Below, one piece after another: positions 24,821-33,491 of a stretch of 64,000 bases of DNA. The number at the start of each line of letters is the position of its first letter. Position 1 is the stretch's first letter. The notes under the pieces were generated by a model. It had not been told where the DNA came from, ran no database searches, and was given only the letters and a program-made list of their open reading frames with translations. This DNA is from Acidovorax delafieldii (GTDB lineage: Bacteria > Pseudomonadota > Gammaproteobacteria > Burkholderiales > Burkholderiaceae_C). Location: assembly GCF_007993815.1 (NCBI RefSeq), contig NZ_VJWE01000019.1, positions 124,001-188,000 on the forward strand, given 5' to 3'. The translations under genes were made by a program, and so were the position numbers.

Positions 24821-25807
24821 TCAGTTCACCAGCACCGTCATGCCGGGGCGTGCGCCTTCGATGGGGGCCGCCGGGCGCGCGCGCACTTCAAACGTGCGGG
24901 CGTCAAAGCCCTGGCCTGCGCGTGTGGCGCGCCAGGTGGCAAAGTCGGGCAGCGCAGCCGTGTGGTAGACCTTGAACTTCACGGTTTTGCTGCCCAGCGC
25001 GGGCAGCGTGGCGTCAAACTCGTTGCCGATGGCAAAGCGCTGCAGACGGTCTTCGCGCACATTCAGCACCACCCACTGGTCCTTCAGGTCCACCACCGTG
25101 ACCACGGCCACGCCCTGCGGCGACAGCTCGCCCGTGCGGGCCAGCACCTTGGCCACTTCGCCGGCGACGGGGCTCTTGAGCTCGGTCTCGGCCTGGGCCG
25201 CCTGCACCTCCGCCACCACGCCAGCCACCTGGCGCGCCTGGGCGCTGGCGGCGGATCGGTCTTCGGTGCGGGCACCGGCGCGGGCCAGGTCGTACTGGGC
25301 CTTGGCTGCCAGCGCCTGGTCGCGCGAGGCCTTGAAGTTGGCCTCGGCCTCGTCGCGTTTTTGCGCCGCCACCAGGCCCTCACGGGCCAGGCCGTCCACG
25401 CGCTTGAAGGACGATTCGGCCAGGTCGGCGGCGGCCACGGCACGCTGCCAGTTCAGGCGGGCCATTTCAATCTCTTGCGGGCGCGCGCCGTGCTGTGCCT
25501 TGTCGGCCACGGCCTGGGCAGCCTCTTGCGCCGCCGTGGCCTGGGCCAGCTTTGCGGTGACCTCGGGGCTGTCCATGCGGATCAGCGGGGCGCCCACGGC
25601 GATCTGGTCGCCTTCCTTCACCAGGATCTGCGCGATGCGCGCAGTGACCTTGGGGGCGATGTCGGCCTCTTGCGCTTCGATCTGGCCCTGGAACACCTCG
25701 GGTGCAGGCTGCGAGGCCTTCCACAGACCAAAGCCCACAAAGCCTGCCACGGCCACAAAGGCCACTGAGCCGATCACGGCTGCTTTTTTGCTGTTGTTCT
25801 TGCTCAT
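24821..25807 (-). CDS. HlyD-family secretion / efflux adaptor protein
   Basis: A 328-residue periplasmic adaptor. The N-terminal anchor (AVIGSVAFVAVAGFVGFGLW) is followed by the split lipoyl domain (IAPKVTARIAQILVKEGDQI ... ELKSPVAGEVAKVLARTGEL) around a helical hairpin rich in Ala, Glu and Gln (about residues 75-190), then a beta-barrel. It resembles YbhG/YhiI adaptors that partner ABC-2 permeases. AGGTGGAA lies just before the ATG at 25807. The tolC-like gene ends 17 bases upstream and the permease pair follows, so the product should bridge the permeases and TolC-like channel. Confidence 0.92.
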   Translation of the reverse strand: MSKNNSKKAAVIGSVAFVAVAGFVGFGLWKASQPAPEVFQGQIEAQEADIAPKVTARIAQILVKEGDQIAVGAPLIRMDSPEVTAKLAQATAAQEAAQAVADKAQHGARPQEIEMARLNWQRAVAAADLAESSFKRVDGLAREGLVAAQKRDEAEANFKASRDQALAAKAQYDLARAGARTEDRSAASAQARQVAGVVAEVQAAQAETELKSPVAGEVAKVLARTGELSPQGVAVVTVVDLKDQWVVLNVREDRLQRFAIGNEFDATLPALGSKTVKFKVYHTAALPDFATWRATRAGQGFDARTFEVRARPAAPIEGARPGMTVLVN

Positions 25808-25824
25808 GTTCGTTCCACCTTTAC

Positions 25825-27258
25825 TCATTCCACCCGCACCGCATCAGCGCGCGCCATGTATTTGCCAAAGTCTTCCGACAGGCCGCAGGCCTCCAGCAGA
25901 TCGGCCAGCGCCTTCACGTAGTCGTGGGCGGCCTGCGCGCGTTCGGTCTGGGCCTTGGCCTGGTTGACCTGGGCGTCGATCAGATCCAGTGTGGTGCTGG
26001 TGCCCGCCTTCAGGCCGGAAATGCGCAGGCGCAGCACTTCGTCGGCCAGCTCCAGACCCGGCTGCAGCGCAAAGTAGGCGCGGCGCGCCTGCTCCAGGGC
26101 CAGCCAGCGCTTTTCCACCAGCAGGGCAATGTCGTTCTGCGCCTGCGCGCCGGTGCGCTCAGCCTGCTCGATCTGGCGGTTGGATGACTCGGCCAGCGCG
26201 TTGCGGTCGATGGAGTCCCACAGCGTCCAGCGCACGCCCACGCCGGCCACCCAGTCGGCATCGCGGCCGGTCTTGAGCTGACGCTGGCCAAACGCGAACA
26301 CCTGGGGCTTGCGCAGTGCCTCCTGGGCGGCGTGCAGTTGCGTGGCTTGCTCTTTCTTGGCGGCCACCTTGTCCAAGCCTGGGTGGTGGGCCAAAGCGGT
26401 GTCGATGAAGTAGGGCAGGGGCTCGACCGGCTGGCTCAGCACAAACAGGGGGCTGGTGGGCGTCACAGGGTCGGACGCCTTCAGGGTGCGGGTCAGCGCC
26501 GTGGCGGCCAGCTCGGCATCGTCGCGGGCCTTGCGCGCGTTGCGGCGGGCCTCTTCCAGCGCGGAGCGGGCCTGCAGGCGTTCGACGCGTGCGATCACGC
26601 CAGCGTCCAGCATCTTCTGTGCGGCGGCGTCGTGCTGCTCAATGGTGGCCAGGGCCGATTCGCGCAGCAGGGCAGCGCGCTGCGCCAGCTGGGCGCCAAA
26701 GTAGCGCTGCACCAGCAGGGTGGTGGCCTCATGGCCGGTTTTGGCGGCGTCGGCCTGGGCTTCTTGCGCCTGGGCATCCAGCAGGCCCCGGGCCGCATTG
26801 CTGGCGCCGCCCATGTAGATCGGCCAGATGGCAGAGACCGAGGCTGTGGTGTCGCTCTTGCTGCGGTTGAGCGTGTAGCTGGACGGCAGATGCGGCAACT
26901 GGGCCAGCGAGCCCGCCAGCTGGGGTGGCAGCTGCGACAGCACGCCGGGCAGTGCGCGGTTCAGCGGGTTCAGGTCCACGTCCAGGTTGGCGTTGTAGGT
27001 GTAGGCGGCGCCGCTCAGGTTGACCACCGGGCCACCCAGGCGCTGCATGGCGTCGCGGCGCAGCTGGGCGCTTTCGACGGCGCTGCGCGATGCGGCCAGC
27101 TGGTCGGAGCGCTGCTGCAGCTGCTGCAGCGCTGCGTCAAACGCCAAAGGGGCGGCGTGGGCCTGCAGGGGCAGCAGGGTCAGGGTGGTAGATGCAAGCA
27201 GGCAGAGCAAAGCCGCGCCTGCCCGGCCTGTGTGCCGGGGCGTGGTGGGATGGGTCAT
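25825..27258 (-). CDS. TolC-family outer-membrane efflux protein
   Basis: A 477-residue outer-membrane channel. The signal peptide covers about residues 1-36 (LLCLLASTTLTLLPLQAHAA). Two long coiled-coil repeats are visible, each with Ala/Gln/Arg-rich helices, the first around LQQRSDQLAASRSAVESAQ and the second around HAAQEALRKPQVFAFGQRQ, ending with GTSTTLDLIDAQVNQAKAQ, the TolC-family end signature. It has no lipobox, unlike OprM. It is encoded 18 bases downstream of the metal-dependent hydrolase gene and 17 upstream of hlyD, in an operon predicted to be under TetR control. Confidence 0.93.
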   Translation of the reverse strand: MTHPTTPRHTGRAGAALLCLLASTTLTLLPLQAHAAPLAFDAALQQLQQRSDQLAASRSAVESAQLRRDAMQRLGGPVVNLSGAAYTYNANLDVDLNPLNRALPGVLSQLPPQLAGSLAQLPHLPSSYTLNRSKSDTTASVSAIWPIYMGGASNAARGLLDAQAQEAQADAAKTGHEATTLLVQRYFGAQLAQRAALLRESALATIEQHDAAAQKMLDAGVIARVERLQARSALEEARRNARKARDDAELAATALTRTLKASDPVTPTSPLFVLSQPVEPLPYFIDTALAHHPGLDKVAAKKEQATQLHAAQEALRKPQVFAFGQRQLKTGRDADWVAGVGVRWTLWDSIDRNALAESSNRQIEQAERTGAQAQNDIALLVEKRWLALEQARRAYFALQPGLELADEVLRLRISGLKAGTSTTLDLIDAQVNQAKAQTERAQAAHDYVKALADLLEACGLSEDFGKYMARADAVRVE

Positions 27259-27276
27259 GGTGTCAGGTCGTGGTTG

Positions 27277-28098
27277 TCAGCGCGCACCCACCGGGGTGTA
27301 GGCGTTGCTGTGCTCCGCCAGCCAGCGTGCCGACAAGTCGGTGCCGTGCTGGCTGGGGTGAAAGTCGGGGCGCAGGTACTCGCGCCAGGGGCGCCAGGTC
27401 TCGCGCACCAGGCCGCCCTTGCCGAACAACGTGCGTGCGGCGCTGGTCCACGTGCTCCATTTCCACAGCGAGCCATCGCGGCGCAGGTTCAGCACCGTCT
27501 GGCGCAGCACATCGCCGAGGAACACCACCGTGATGCGGCGGAACCAGGTGATGCGCCACTCGTGGTTGCCGCCCAGTGCCTGGTAAAGGTCGAAGGCCGT
27601 GTTCTTGTGCTCGGACTCTTCGGCGCAGTGCCATTGCCACATCGTGGCCAGGCGCGGCTCGGCGCCCTGCAGCACCTCGGGGTGGGCAAGCAGCCATTCG
27701 GCGAGCAGGGCGGTGAAGTGCTCGTTGGCAGCGGTCACAGCCAGCGGATGGCGTGGGTCGGCGCCCGCAAACAGCTTCATGCGCTCTTGCGCACGCGGGG
27801 CCCATTCATTGGCGAGGCCCTGCTGGTCGAGGTGGCCGTTGAACAGCGCGTGGATGCGGCGGTGGGTGGCCTCCTGCCCGATGAAGCCACGCACTTCGTC
27901 GGCAAACTGCGCCTGCCTGTCGGGGGGCAGGGCCTTGTGGCCGTCACGCACGGCATCGATAAAGAACTGCTCGCCCACCGGAAAGCTCATCGACAGCGCG
28001 TTGAACAGCGCAGAGCGAAACGCGTCGCCACCACACCAGTGGCGCGCAAACGGCGTCTCCAGGTCGATCAGCAGGCGGCGGACAACGAGTTCGGTCAT
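27277..28098 (-). CDS. Metal-dependent hydrolase, PF10118 family
   Basis: A 273-residue protein of the predicted metal-dependent hydrolase family that includes YbaK-neighbour and TetR-linked proteins. Family histidines and acids are visible in FIGQEATHRRIHALFN, AANEHFTALLAEWLL and WHCAEESEHKNTAFDLY, a helical di-metal-like arrangement. I do not know the reaction. It is the first gene of a leftward operon with tolC, hlyD and two permease genes. Two identical operator-like palindromes and a TTGACA promoter lie between it and the divergent TetR-type gene, so it is very likely repressed by that regulator. Confidence 0.8.
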   Translation of the reverse strand: MTELVVRRLLIDLETPFARHWCGGDAFRSALFNALSMSFPVGEQFFIDAVRDGHKALPPDRQAQFADEVRGFIGQEATHRRIHALFNGHLDQQGLANEWAPRAQERMKLFAGADPRHPLAVTAANEHFTALLAEWLLAHPEVLQGAEPRLATMWQWHCAEESEHKNTAFDLYQALGGNHEWRITWFRRITVVFLGDVLRQTVLNLRRDGSLWKWSTWTSAARTLFGKGGLVRETWRPWREYLRPDFHPSQHGTDLSARWLAEHSNAYTPVGAR

Positions 28099-28145
28099 GA
28101 AGAAAGCTCCTGGCGCAAGGGGGCCGCGCGGTGGTGCATGGATTT

Positions 28146-28161
28146 GGTACTTTGCAGTACC
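28146..28161. promoter_or_regulatory. TetR-type operator, site 1
   Basis: GGTACT-TTGC-AGTACC, a perfect 6+4+6 palindrome. It lies just downstream of the predicted start of the leftward transcript, where bound repressor would block elongation or promoter escape. Confidence 0.7.
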
Positions 28162-28172
28162 GGTGGATTTGT

Positions 28173-28201
28173 ATGATGCAGATCAACTATGGTACTGTCA
28201 A
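28173..28201 (-). promoter_or_regulatory. Promoter for the leftward hydrolase-efflux operon
   Basis: On the minus strand a perfect -35 box TTGACA (28196-28201) and a partial -10 box CATCAT (28173-28178) are 17 bases apart. Operator site 2 overlaps the -35 box. Confidence 0.6.
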
Positions 28202-28206
28202 GTACC
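28191..28206. promoter_or_regulatory. TetR-type operator, site 2
   Basis: GGTACT-GTCA-AGTACC, identical arms and spacing to site 1, centre to centre 45 bp away. It overlaps the -35 box of the leftward promoter and lies 32 bases before the TetR gene. Confidence 0.7.
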
Positions 28207-28238
28207 TCGTCGAATTTTCTGCATTGCGATCAGCCTCC

Positions 28239-28862
28239 ATGAGTGACGTCACCGCCCCAATTGCTGCGCCCGTTGCACCCGCTGCGGGCACCGAACACCG
28301 CGCCCGCCTGCTGGAGGGCATGGCACGCGCCGTGGCCGCCAAGGGCTATGCCGACACCACCATTGCCGACATCGTGCGCGAAGCCAGCGTGTCGCGCCGC
28401 ACCTTTTATGAAAATTTTGCCGACAAGGCCGAGTGCCTGACCGCGCTGTACGAGGCGGCCAGTGGCAACGCGATTGCGGTGCTGCGCGCTGCCATCGATC
28501 CGCACAGCGACTGGGAGGCCCAGGTGGAGCAGGCCATGGCCGCCTACTTTGGCGTGTTGGCGCGCAACCCAGTGCTGCTGCGCACCTTGTTCATCGACAT
28601 CCTGGGCCTGGGCCCGACGGGCCTGGCCGCGCGCCGCCGCGCCAACCAGCAACTGGCCGACCTGATGCTGGACGTGGTGAACAACCGCCCGGGTGAGCGC
28701 AAACGCAAGACGCCCCTGCAGCCCATGATGGCCATGGCCGTGGTGGGGGGCATCAACGAGATGGTGCTGCACTCTATCGAGCAGGACCGGGCCGGGCAGC
28801 TGCAAGAGCTGGTGGAGCCCGCGGCAACTTTGTTGCGGGCGGCGATCTCGGCCGAGTTCTGA
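28239..28862 (+). CDS. TetR/AcrR-family transcriptional regulator
   Basis: A 207-residue repressor. The helix-turn-helix is standard: ARAVAAKGYADTTIADIVRE, then ASVSRRTFYENFADKAECL (about residues 28-68). The C-terminal ligand domain (residues 75-205) is helical. It is divergent from the metal-dependent hydrolase/efflux operon with two identical GGTACT-N4-AGTACC palindromes between, so autoregulation and repression of that operon are strongly suggested. The inducer is unknown. The ATG at 28239 was chosen because upstream in-frame sequence overlaps the operator region. Family members with similar neighbours control lipid or drug export. Confidence 0.92.
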   Translation: MSDVTAPIAAPVAPAAGTEHRARLLEGMARAVAAKGYADTTIADIVREASVSRRTFYENFADKAECLTALYEAASGNAIAVLRAAIDPHSDWEAQVEQAMAAYFGVLARNPVLLRTLFIDILGLGPTGLAARRRANQQLADLMLDVVNNRPGERKRKTPLQPMMAMAVVGGINEMVLHSIEQDRAGQLQELVEPAATLLRAAISAEF

Positions 28863-28905
28863 TCGTTGTGTGGGAGACCGTACTGCGATCGGTGCAGCCA
28901 GCGCC

Positions 28906-29292
28906 TCACACCTCGTTGGCAATCTCGATCAGGTTTTCGTCCGGGTCGTAAATGTAGACCGAGCGCAGCCGGTGGCGGGCGCCCGTTGCGCCCACCGGGC
29001 CTTGCACGATGGGGACGCCTTCGGCCTGCAGGTGGGCGATGACGTCGTCGAGCGGCATCTGGGTGAGAAAGCACAGGTCGCCGGAGCCCGCCGTCGCGTG
29101 GCGCACATTGGGGTCCACCACCGTGCCCACTTCGTGCAGGTTGATCTTTTGCGCGCCGAAGTGCAGTGCGTACCGCTGGGGCTTGAACTCCCGGGCGGTC
29201 ATGCCCAGCACACGCTCATAAAACGCAATGGTTTTGTCGATGCTGGCGACGGTGAGCACGACGTGGTCGATGGATTCCAGAACAATGGGCAT
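28906..29292 (-). CDS. VOC-family (glyoxalase/bleomycin-resistance fold) protein
   Basis: A 128-residue protein of two beta-alpha-beta-beta-beta modules. The first strand is SIDHVVLTVASIDKTIAFYE, with a metal-type His; INLHEVGTVVDPN holds a second His/Glu pair, and SVYIYDPDENLIEIANEV gives the final Glu. This is the vicinal oxygen chelate fold with the usual metal ligands, so it is likely a metal-dependent lyase, dioxygenase or isomerase of unknown substrate. It lies alone between the TetR gene and the P-type ATPase gene. Confidence 0.9.
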   Translation of the reverse strand: MPIVLESIDHVVLTVASIDKTIAFYERVLGMTAREFKPQRYALHFGAQKINLHEVGTVVDPNVRHATAGSGDLCFLTQMPLDDVIAHLQAEGVPIVQGPVGATGARHRLRSVYIYDPDENLIEIANEV

Positions 29293-29345
29293 GGTGTAGG
29301 GCGGGGGGATCAGGCGAGAGAAGTATGGCGCGCCATTGTGGCGGG

Positions 29346-31841
29346 CTACAGCCAGCGCTTGTTGGCCGTAAACACCACCGTGAGCAGCAGCCCGGCCAGC
29401 AGGGCCATGAACCAGTGCAGGGGCGATAGCGGCACAAACCTGAAAGCGTTGGCCAGCCACGGCACGGTGGTGATGGCCGTCAGCGCGGCCAGCGTGCCGC
29501 CCGCCACCCACAGGCTGACCGGGGTGAGTCCCTTCCACAGGCTGCGCCACACCGTCTGGCTGCTGCGGCTGGGCAGGATGAGCGCGGCGTTGGCGGCCAC
29601 CAGCACCACAAACGCGGCCGTGCTGGCGGTGGCGGCATGTGCGGGCTGGCGCAGCAGCCAGGCATACAGGCCCACCACGGCAGCGGTCACCACGCTGCCC
29701 TGCAGCACGCTCAGCAGGATGTGGCGGGCGGACAGCAGGGGTTCGTCGGCCGCGCGCGGCGGCTGCTGCATGAGGTCGGCAGCGCCTTCTTCGGCCTCGA
29801 ACACGATGGAGCAGGCCGGGTCGATGACCAGCTCCAGAAACGCGATGTGCAGCGGCGCCAGCACCAGCGGCAGCCCGAACAGCACCGGCAGCAGCGCCAG
29901 CCCAATGATGGGCACGTGCACCGCCAGCGTGTAGACCATGGCCTGGCGCAGATTGGCAAAGGTCTGCCGCCCCCGGTGAATCGCCAGCACGATGGCTGCA
30001 AAGTCGTCGTGCAGCAGCACCAGGGCGGCAGCCTCGCGCGCCACATCGGTGCCGCGCTGGCCCATGGCGATGCCGATGTGTGCCGCCTTGAGGGCGGGGG
30101 CGTCGTTCACACCATCGCCCGTCATGGCCACCACCTCGCCCTGGGCCTTGAGGGCTTCGACCAGCGCCAGCTTCTGGTGTGGCTTGATGCGCGCAAACAC
30201 GCTGACCTGCCGGACCTGGTCGGCCAGCACCTGCGGCGGCATGTGGACCAACTCGTCGCCGGTGATCACGCGGTCGTTGGCGATGCCTGCCTGGGCGGCA
30301 ATGGCGCGCGCGGTGCGGGGGTGGTCGCCGGTGATCATCACTACGCGAATGCCCGCCTGGCGGCACTGCGCTACGGCCTGGGGCACCTCGGGGCGCAGCG
30401 GGTCGGCCAGGGCCACCAGGCCCAGCCATTCAAAGTCAAAGTCGTGCTGGGCTTCGGGCCAGGTGTCTTGCGTGTGGTGCCGGGCCTTGGCCACGCCCAG
30501 CACGCGCAGGCCCCGGTCGGCCAGGCGTGCGGCCTGGGCGCTGACGGCGGCGCGCTCGGCGTCGGGCAGATGGCAAAGGTCGGCCACGGCTTCGGGCGCG
30601 CCCTTGGTGGCCACCGTGTCGTGTGCCGAGGTGCCGTCGCGCCACAGGTGGCTCATGGCCAGCAGTTGGGGCGATAGCTCGTACTCGCGCGCCAGTGACC
30701 ATGCGGGGTGCAGGTGCTCGGTGTCCACCAGGTGGTCGGCCGCCATGCGGTGAAAGGCCTGCTCCATGGGGTCGTGCGGCTCGATCTCGCTGGCCAGCAC
30801 GGCGTATTCGAGCAGCTCGTGGAAGGCATCGGGCAGCGCGCTGCCATCCGCTGCGGCGGGCAGGTTCTGCACATCCAGCTCCTGCCCCGCAATGCAGAGC
30901 GCCGCCACGGCCATGCGGTTCTGCGTCAGGGTGCCGGTCTTGTCCACGCACAGCACGGTGGTTTGCCCCAGCGTCTCAATGGCATTGAGCCGCCGCGTGA
31001 GCACCTGTTGCGCCGCCAGCCTCCGCGCGGCCAGAGCCAGGAAGATGATCATGATCACGGGCAGCTCTTGCGGCAGCACCCCCATTGCCAGTGTGATGCC
31101 CGCCAGCACGGCCTGCAGCCAGTCGCCCCGCAGCGCCCAGAACAGGGCCACCAGCAGCGCGCACAGCGACAGGCCAATGACCACCAGCTTGCGCGTGAGC
31201 CGCGCCATTTCCTCGCGCAGCGGCGAGGCCTGCAGGGCAATGGTGTCGAGCGACTGGCCGATGCGCCCCAGCTCCGTGTGGCGGCCCACGGCGGACACCT
31301 GCAGCAGGCCCTGGCCGCTGACCACCAGCGTGCCTGCAAACACCTTGTCTGCCGGTTGTTTGGCCACGGGCTCAGATTCGCCGGTCAGCATCGATTCGTT
31401 GGCGGCCAGCTCGTGGGCTTGCAGCAGTGTGCCGTCGGCGGGGATGCGGTCGCCCTCGGCAATCATCAGCAGGTCTTCGCGCACCACGTCGCGGCCTGCA
31501 ATGCGCACCAGGGTGCCGCCGCGCAACGCCAGCGCGCGGGGGCTGGAGAGGTCGCGCAGGGCGTTCAGCGCGTTGTCGGTGCGGCGCTCCTGCAGCACCG
31601 TGATCGCCATGATGATCACCACGAAGCCCAGCAGGATCATTGCCTCGTGCGCGTCGCCCATGGCGAGGTAGATGGCACCTGCGCCCAGCAACAGCAGGAA
31701 CATGGGCTCGGTGACCACATCCCAGGCCATGTCGCGCAGCGTGCGGCGCTGGCTGATGCCCAGTTCGTTGGGGCCTTCTTCACGCAGGCGTTGGGCGGCC
31801 AGTGCCGGGTCGAGGCCAGTGGGGGAGTCGGTAGTGGGCAT
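29346..31841 (-). CDS. Cation-translocating P-type ATPase (P2-like)
   Basis: An 831-residue ion pump. It has the actuator motif MLTGESEP, the phosphorylation motif CVDKTGTLTQN near residue 300, nucleotide-binding TKGAPEAV and the hinge TGDGVNDAPALKAAHIG, and about ten transmembrane helices. The ion-binding segment of helix M4 reads VLPQELPVI where calcium and magnesium pumps have PEGLP; the Glu is kept but shifted by one, so the ion specificity is uncertain. Helix M6 has FLELVIDPACS with the usual Asp. Start at the ATG (31841) after which TGLDPALAAQRLREEGPNEL matches the family's cation-ATPase N-terminal domain. It stands alone, between the VOC gene and rubredoxin. Confidence 0.9.
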   Translation of the reverse strand: MPTTDSPTGLDPALAAQRLREEGPNELGISQRRTLRDMAWDVVTEPMFLLLLGAGAIYLAMGDAHEAMILLGFVVIIMAITVLQERRTDNALNALRDLSSPRALALRGGTLVRIAGRDVVREDLLMIAEGDRIPADGTLLQAHELAANESMLTGESEPVAKQPADKVFAGTLVVSGQGLLQVSAVGRHTELGRIGQSLDTIALQASPLREEMARLTRKLVVIGLSLCALLVALFWALRGDWLQAVLAGITLAMGVLPQELPVIMIIFLALAARRLAAQQVLTRRLNAIETLGQTTVLCVDKTGTLTQNRMAVAALCIAGQELDVQNLPAAADGSALPDAFHELLEYAVLASEIEPHDPMEQAFHRMAADHLVDTEHLHPAWSLAREYELSPQLLAMSHLWRDGTSAHDTVATKGAPEAVADLCHLPDAERAAVSAQAARLADRGLRVLGVAKARHHTQDTWPEAQHDFDFEWLGLVALADPLRPEVPQAVAQCRQAGIRVVMITGDHPRTARAIAAQAGIANDRVITGDELVHMPPQVLADQVRQVSVFARIKPHQKLALVEALKAQGEVVAMTGDGVNDAPALKAAHIGIAMGQRGTDVAREAAALVLLHDDFAAIVLAIHRGRQTFANLRQAMVYTLAVHVPIIGLALLPVLFGLPLVLAPLHIAFLELVIDPACSIVFEAEEGAADLMQQPPRAADEPLLSARHILLSVLQGSVVTAAVVGLYAWLLRQPAHAATASTAAFVVLVAANAALILPSRSSQTVWRSLWKGLTPVSLWVAGGTLAALTAITTVPWLANAFRFVPLSPLHWFMALLAGLLLTVVFTANKRWL

Positions 31842-31950
31842 GTGGGGCGTGACGCTGCGTTGCAAGGAGGGTCGCAGCGGTGTAACAGTTATACCGCGCG
31901 CTGGTGTCAGCAGCCCTGAGGGAGCGCAGTGCGCCGCATCCCATCCGCCT

Positions 31951-32118
31951 TCATGACACCTCGCACATCACAAAGTCGGCCTTGCCGACATTGCATTCGG
32001 GGCAGCGCCAGTCGTCGGGCACGTTGGCCCAGAGGGTGCCGGGCGCGATACCGTGGTCGGGCACGCCGGCAGCCTCGTCGTAGATCCAGCCGCAAACGGC
32101 ACACATGTAGATTTTCAT
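31951..32118 (-). CDS. Rubredoxin
   Basis: A 55-residue protein: MKIYMCAVCGWIYDEAAG, then the second knuckle WRCPECNVGKADF. The four cysteines in two C-x2-C pairs bind one iron and carry single electrons at low potential. AAGGAA lies before the ATG (32118). It is 30 bases downstream of the cytochrome b gene and reads in the same direction, so it may be the last gene of the SHP operon. The alternative view is that it is a housekeeping rubredoxin with its own promoter. Confidence 0.93.
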   Translation of the reverse strand: MKIYMCAVCGWIYDEAAGVPDHGIAPGTLWANVPDDWRCPECNVGKADFVMCEVS

Positions 32119-32148
32119 GGCGTGGTTCCTTCTGTTTGGGGCTGTGCG

Positions 32149-32916
32149 TCAGTCGTCATCGTGGTGCCGTTGGCGTTCGGTCGATGTGCCGTTGGCAACC
32201 CAGCCGCTGGGCGACTGCTGCCACTGCCAGGCGCCAAAGGCCAGGGTTGCGATCAGCAGCAGGGCGGCGAGCCAGGTGCGGTTCTTGGGGACCAGGTCGG
32301 GTCCCTTGCCCTCCACCCGGCCGGTGAGCATGGGCAGGGCCTGGTTCTTGCGGCGCAGCACGCTCAAGCCTGCAATCAGCGCAATGTGGGCCAGCACCAC
32401 AAACAGCAGGGCGTTGCCGAAGAACTCATGCACTTCTTCCATCGCTTCTCCCATCCAGTTGCCACCCAGCGCAGCGCCCCAGTCGTTGTACGTGGCATAT
32501 CCGCTGAGGGTGAGGGGCACCACCAGCGCCAGCAGCAACACGATGGCCAGCGCCACCAGCAGGTTCTGGCCCTGGCGCCAGTTGATTTGCGTGACCGATG
32601 GGGCCTGGGGCAGGGAGCGCAGCCATGCGGGCGCCCCCGCCAGCTTGCGCCACAGCAGGCCCAGGCCCGAGGTGCGCGGCCCGAGGATGCCGTACAGCAG
32701 CCGAAAGCCCAGCAGCCCCGCCATGGTGTAGCCCAGCGTGACGTGCAGCAGCCGCCAGTGTTCCCCGTCGGCCGTGGCGTAGGCCCCGGCAAAGCACAGT
32801 GCAAACAGCCAGTGGAACATGCGCGTGGGCGCATCGGTCACCCGGCGACTGGGAGCCCTGGCGGGGGCGGGTTGCGCCGAGGCATCGGCGGGATGGAGGG
32901 TAGGTGTGTTGTTCAT
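32149..32916 (-). CDS. Cytochrome b561/Ni-hydrogenase-type membrane cytochrome
   Basis: A 255-residue membrane cytochrome b. Four or more helices are visible, with haem-ligand histidines in RMFHWLFALCFAGAYA, WRLLHVTLGYTMAGLLG, and MEEVHEFFGNALLFVVLAHI. The N-terminal 35 residues are Pro/Ala-rich and probably cytoplasmic. It would take electrons from the quinol pool and pass them to the diheme cytochrome c encoded upstream (40 bases away). This is the typical third member of SHP clusters. AAGGAAA lies before the ATG at 32916. Confidence 0.9.
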   Translation of the reverse strand: MNNTPTLHPADASAQPAPARAPSRRVTDAPTRMFHWLFALCFAGAYATADGEHWRLLHVTLGYTMAGLLGFRLLYGILGPRTSGLGLLWRKLAGAPAWLRSLPQAPSVTQINWRQGQNLLVALAIVLLLALVVPLTLSGYATYNDWGAALGGNWMGEAMEEVHEFFGNALLFVVLAHIALIAGLSVLRRKNQALPMLTGRVEGKGPDLVPKNRTWLAALLLIATLAFGAWQWQQSPSGWVANGTSTERQRHHDDD

Positions 32917-32956
32917 CGTGTTTTCCTTGATGGGGCGCAGTTCAGATTCACCGCTC

Positions 32957-33481
32957 TCAGTCGTTCCAGGCGCGGCGTGAGCGGGCATCCAGCCCCGCCG
33001 GCATGCGCAGGTTGTGTTCGTCAAACTGCCCCTTGTCCGCGCCCGTGTGGCAGGCTGCACAGTTGGCAGCGCTTTTCACGCTGGCGAGCTTCCAGGTGGT
33101 GGGTTCGATCTTTCGGTGCTTGCGTTCAAACCAGGCCGAGCGGGTGATACGGTCCTCGGGTGGCTCCTCGTTCACCCGCTTGTAGGTGCCTGCGTGGGCC
33201 TGCAGCCACTGGTTGAGTTGGCGTACGGTGGCGGCGTCCAGCGATGCGTCGGTGCTGTAGTGCCTGTCCAGGCCCGTCATCACGCGGTTCCAGGATGCTG
33301 CGGGCAGCAGGCCGGGCGGGTAGGCGGTGTGGCAAGCGGCGCATTCCTGTGTGTAGGCACTGGGCATGTTGCGGGGCATGGCGCGCCCGCTGTCTGCATG
33401 GGCGCTGGAGAGTGACAGCAGGGTCAGTGCGCACACAGCGGCGGCCAGGGCTGCAGGGCGCAACGGGGCTGGTTTTTGCAT
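32957..33481 (-). CDS. Diheme cytochrome c (DHC)
   Basis: A 174-residue periplasmic electron carrier. The signal peptide ends near ALTLLSLSSAHA. Two haem c motifs, ECAACHT (about residue 50) and NCAACHT (about residue 145), give the name. It matches the DHC protein of the Rhodobacter SHP locus, known to form a complex with SHP and give it electrons. The gene lies ten bases downstream of shp, so the two are co-translated. Confidence 0.92.
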   Translation of the reverse strand: MQKPAPLRPAALAAAVCALTLLSLSSAHADSGRAMPRNMPSAYTQECAACHTAYPPGLLPAASWNRVMTGLDRHYSTDASLDAATVRQLNQWLQAHAGTYKRVNEEPPEDRITRSAWFERKHRKIEPTTWKLASVKSAANCAACHTGADKGQFDEHNLRMPAGLDARSRRAWND

Positions 33482-33491
33482 GGTGTCGGTC

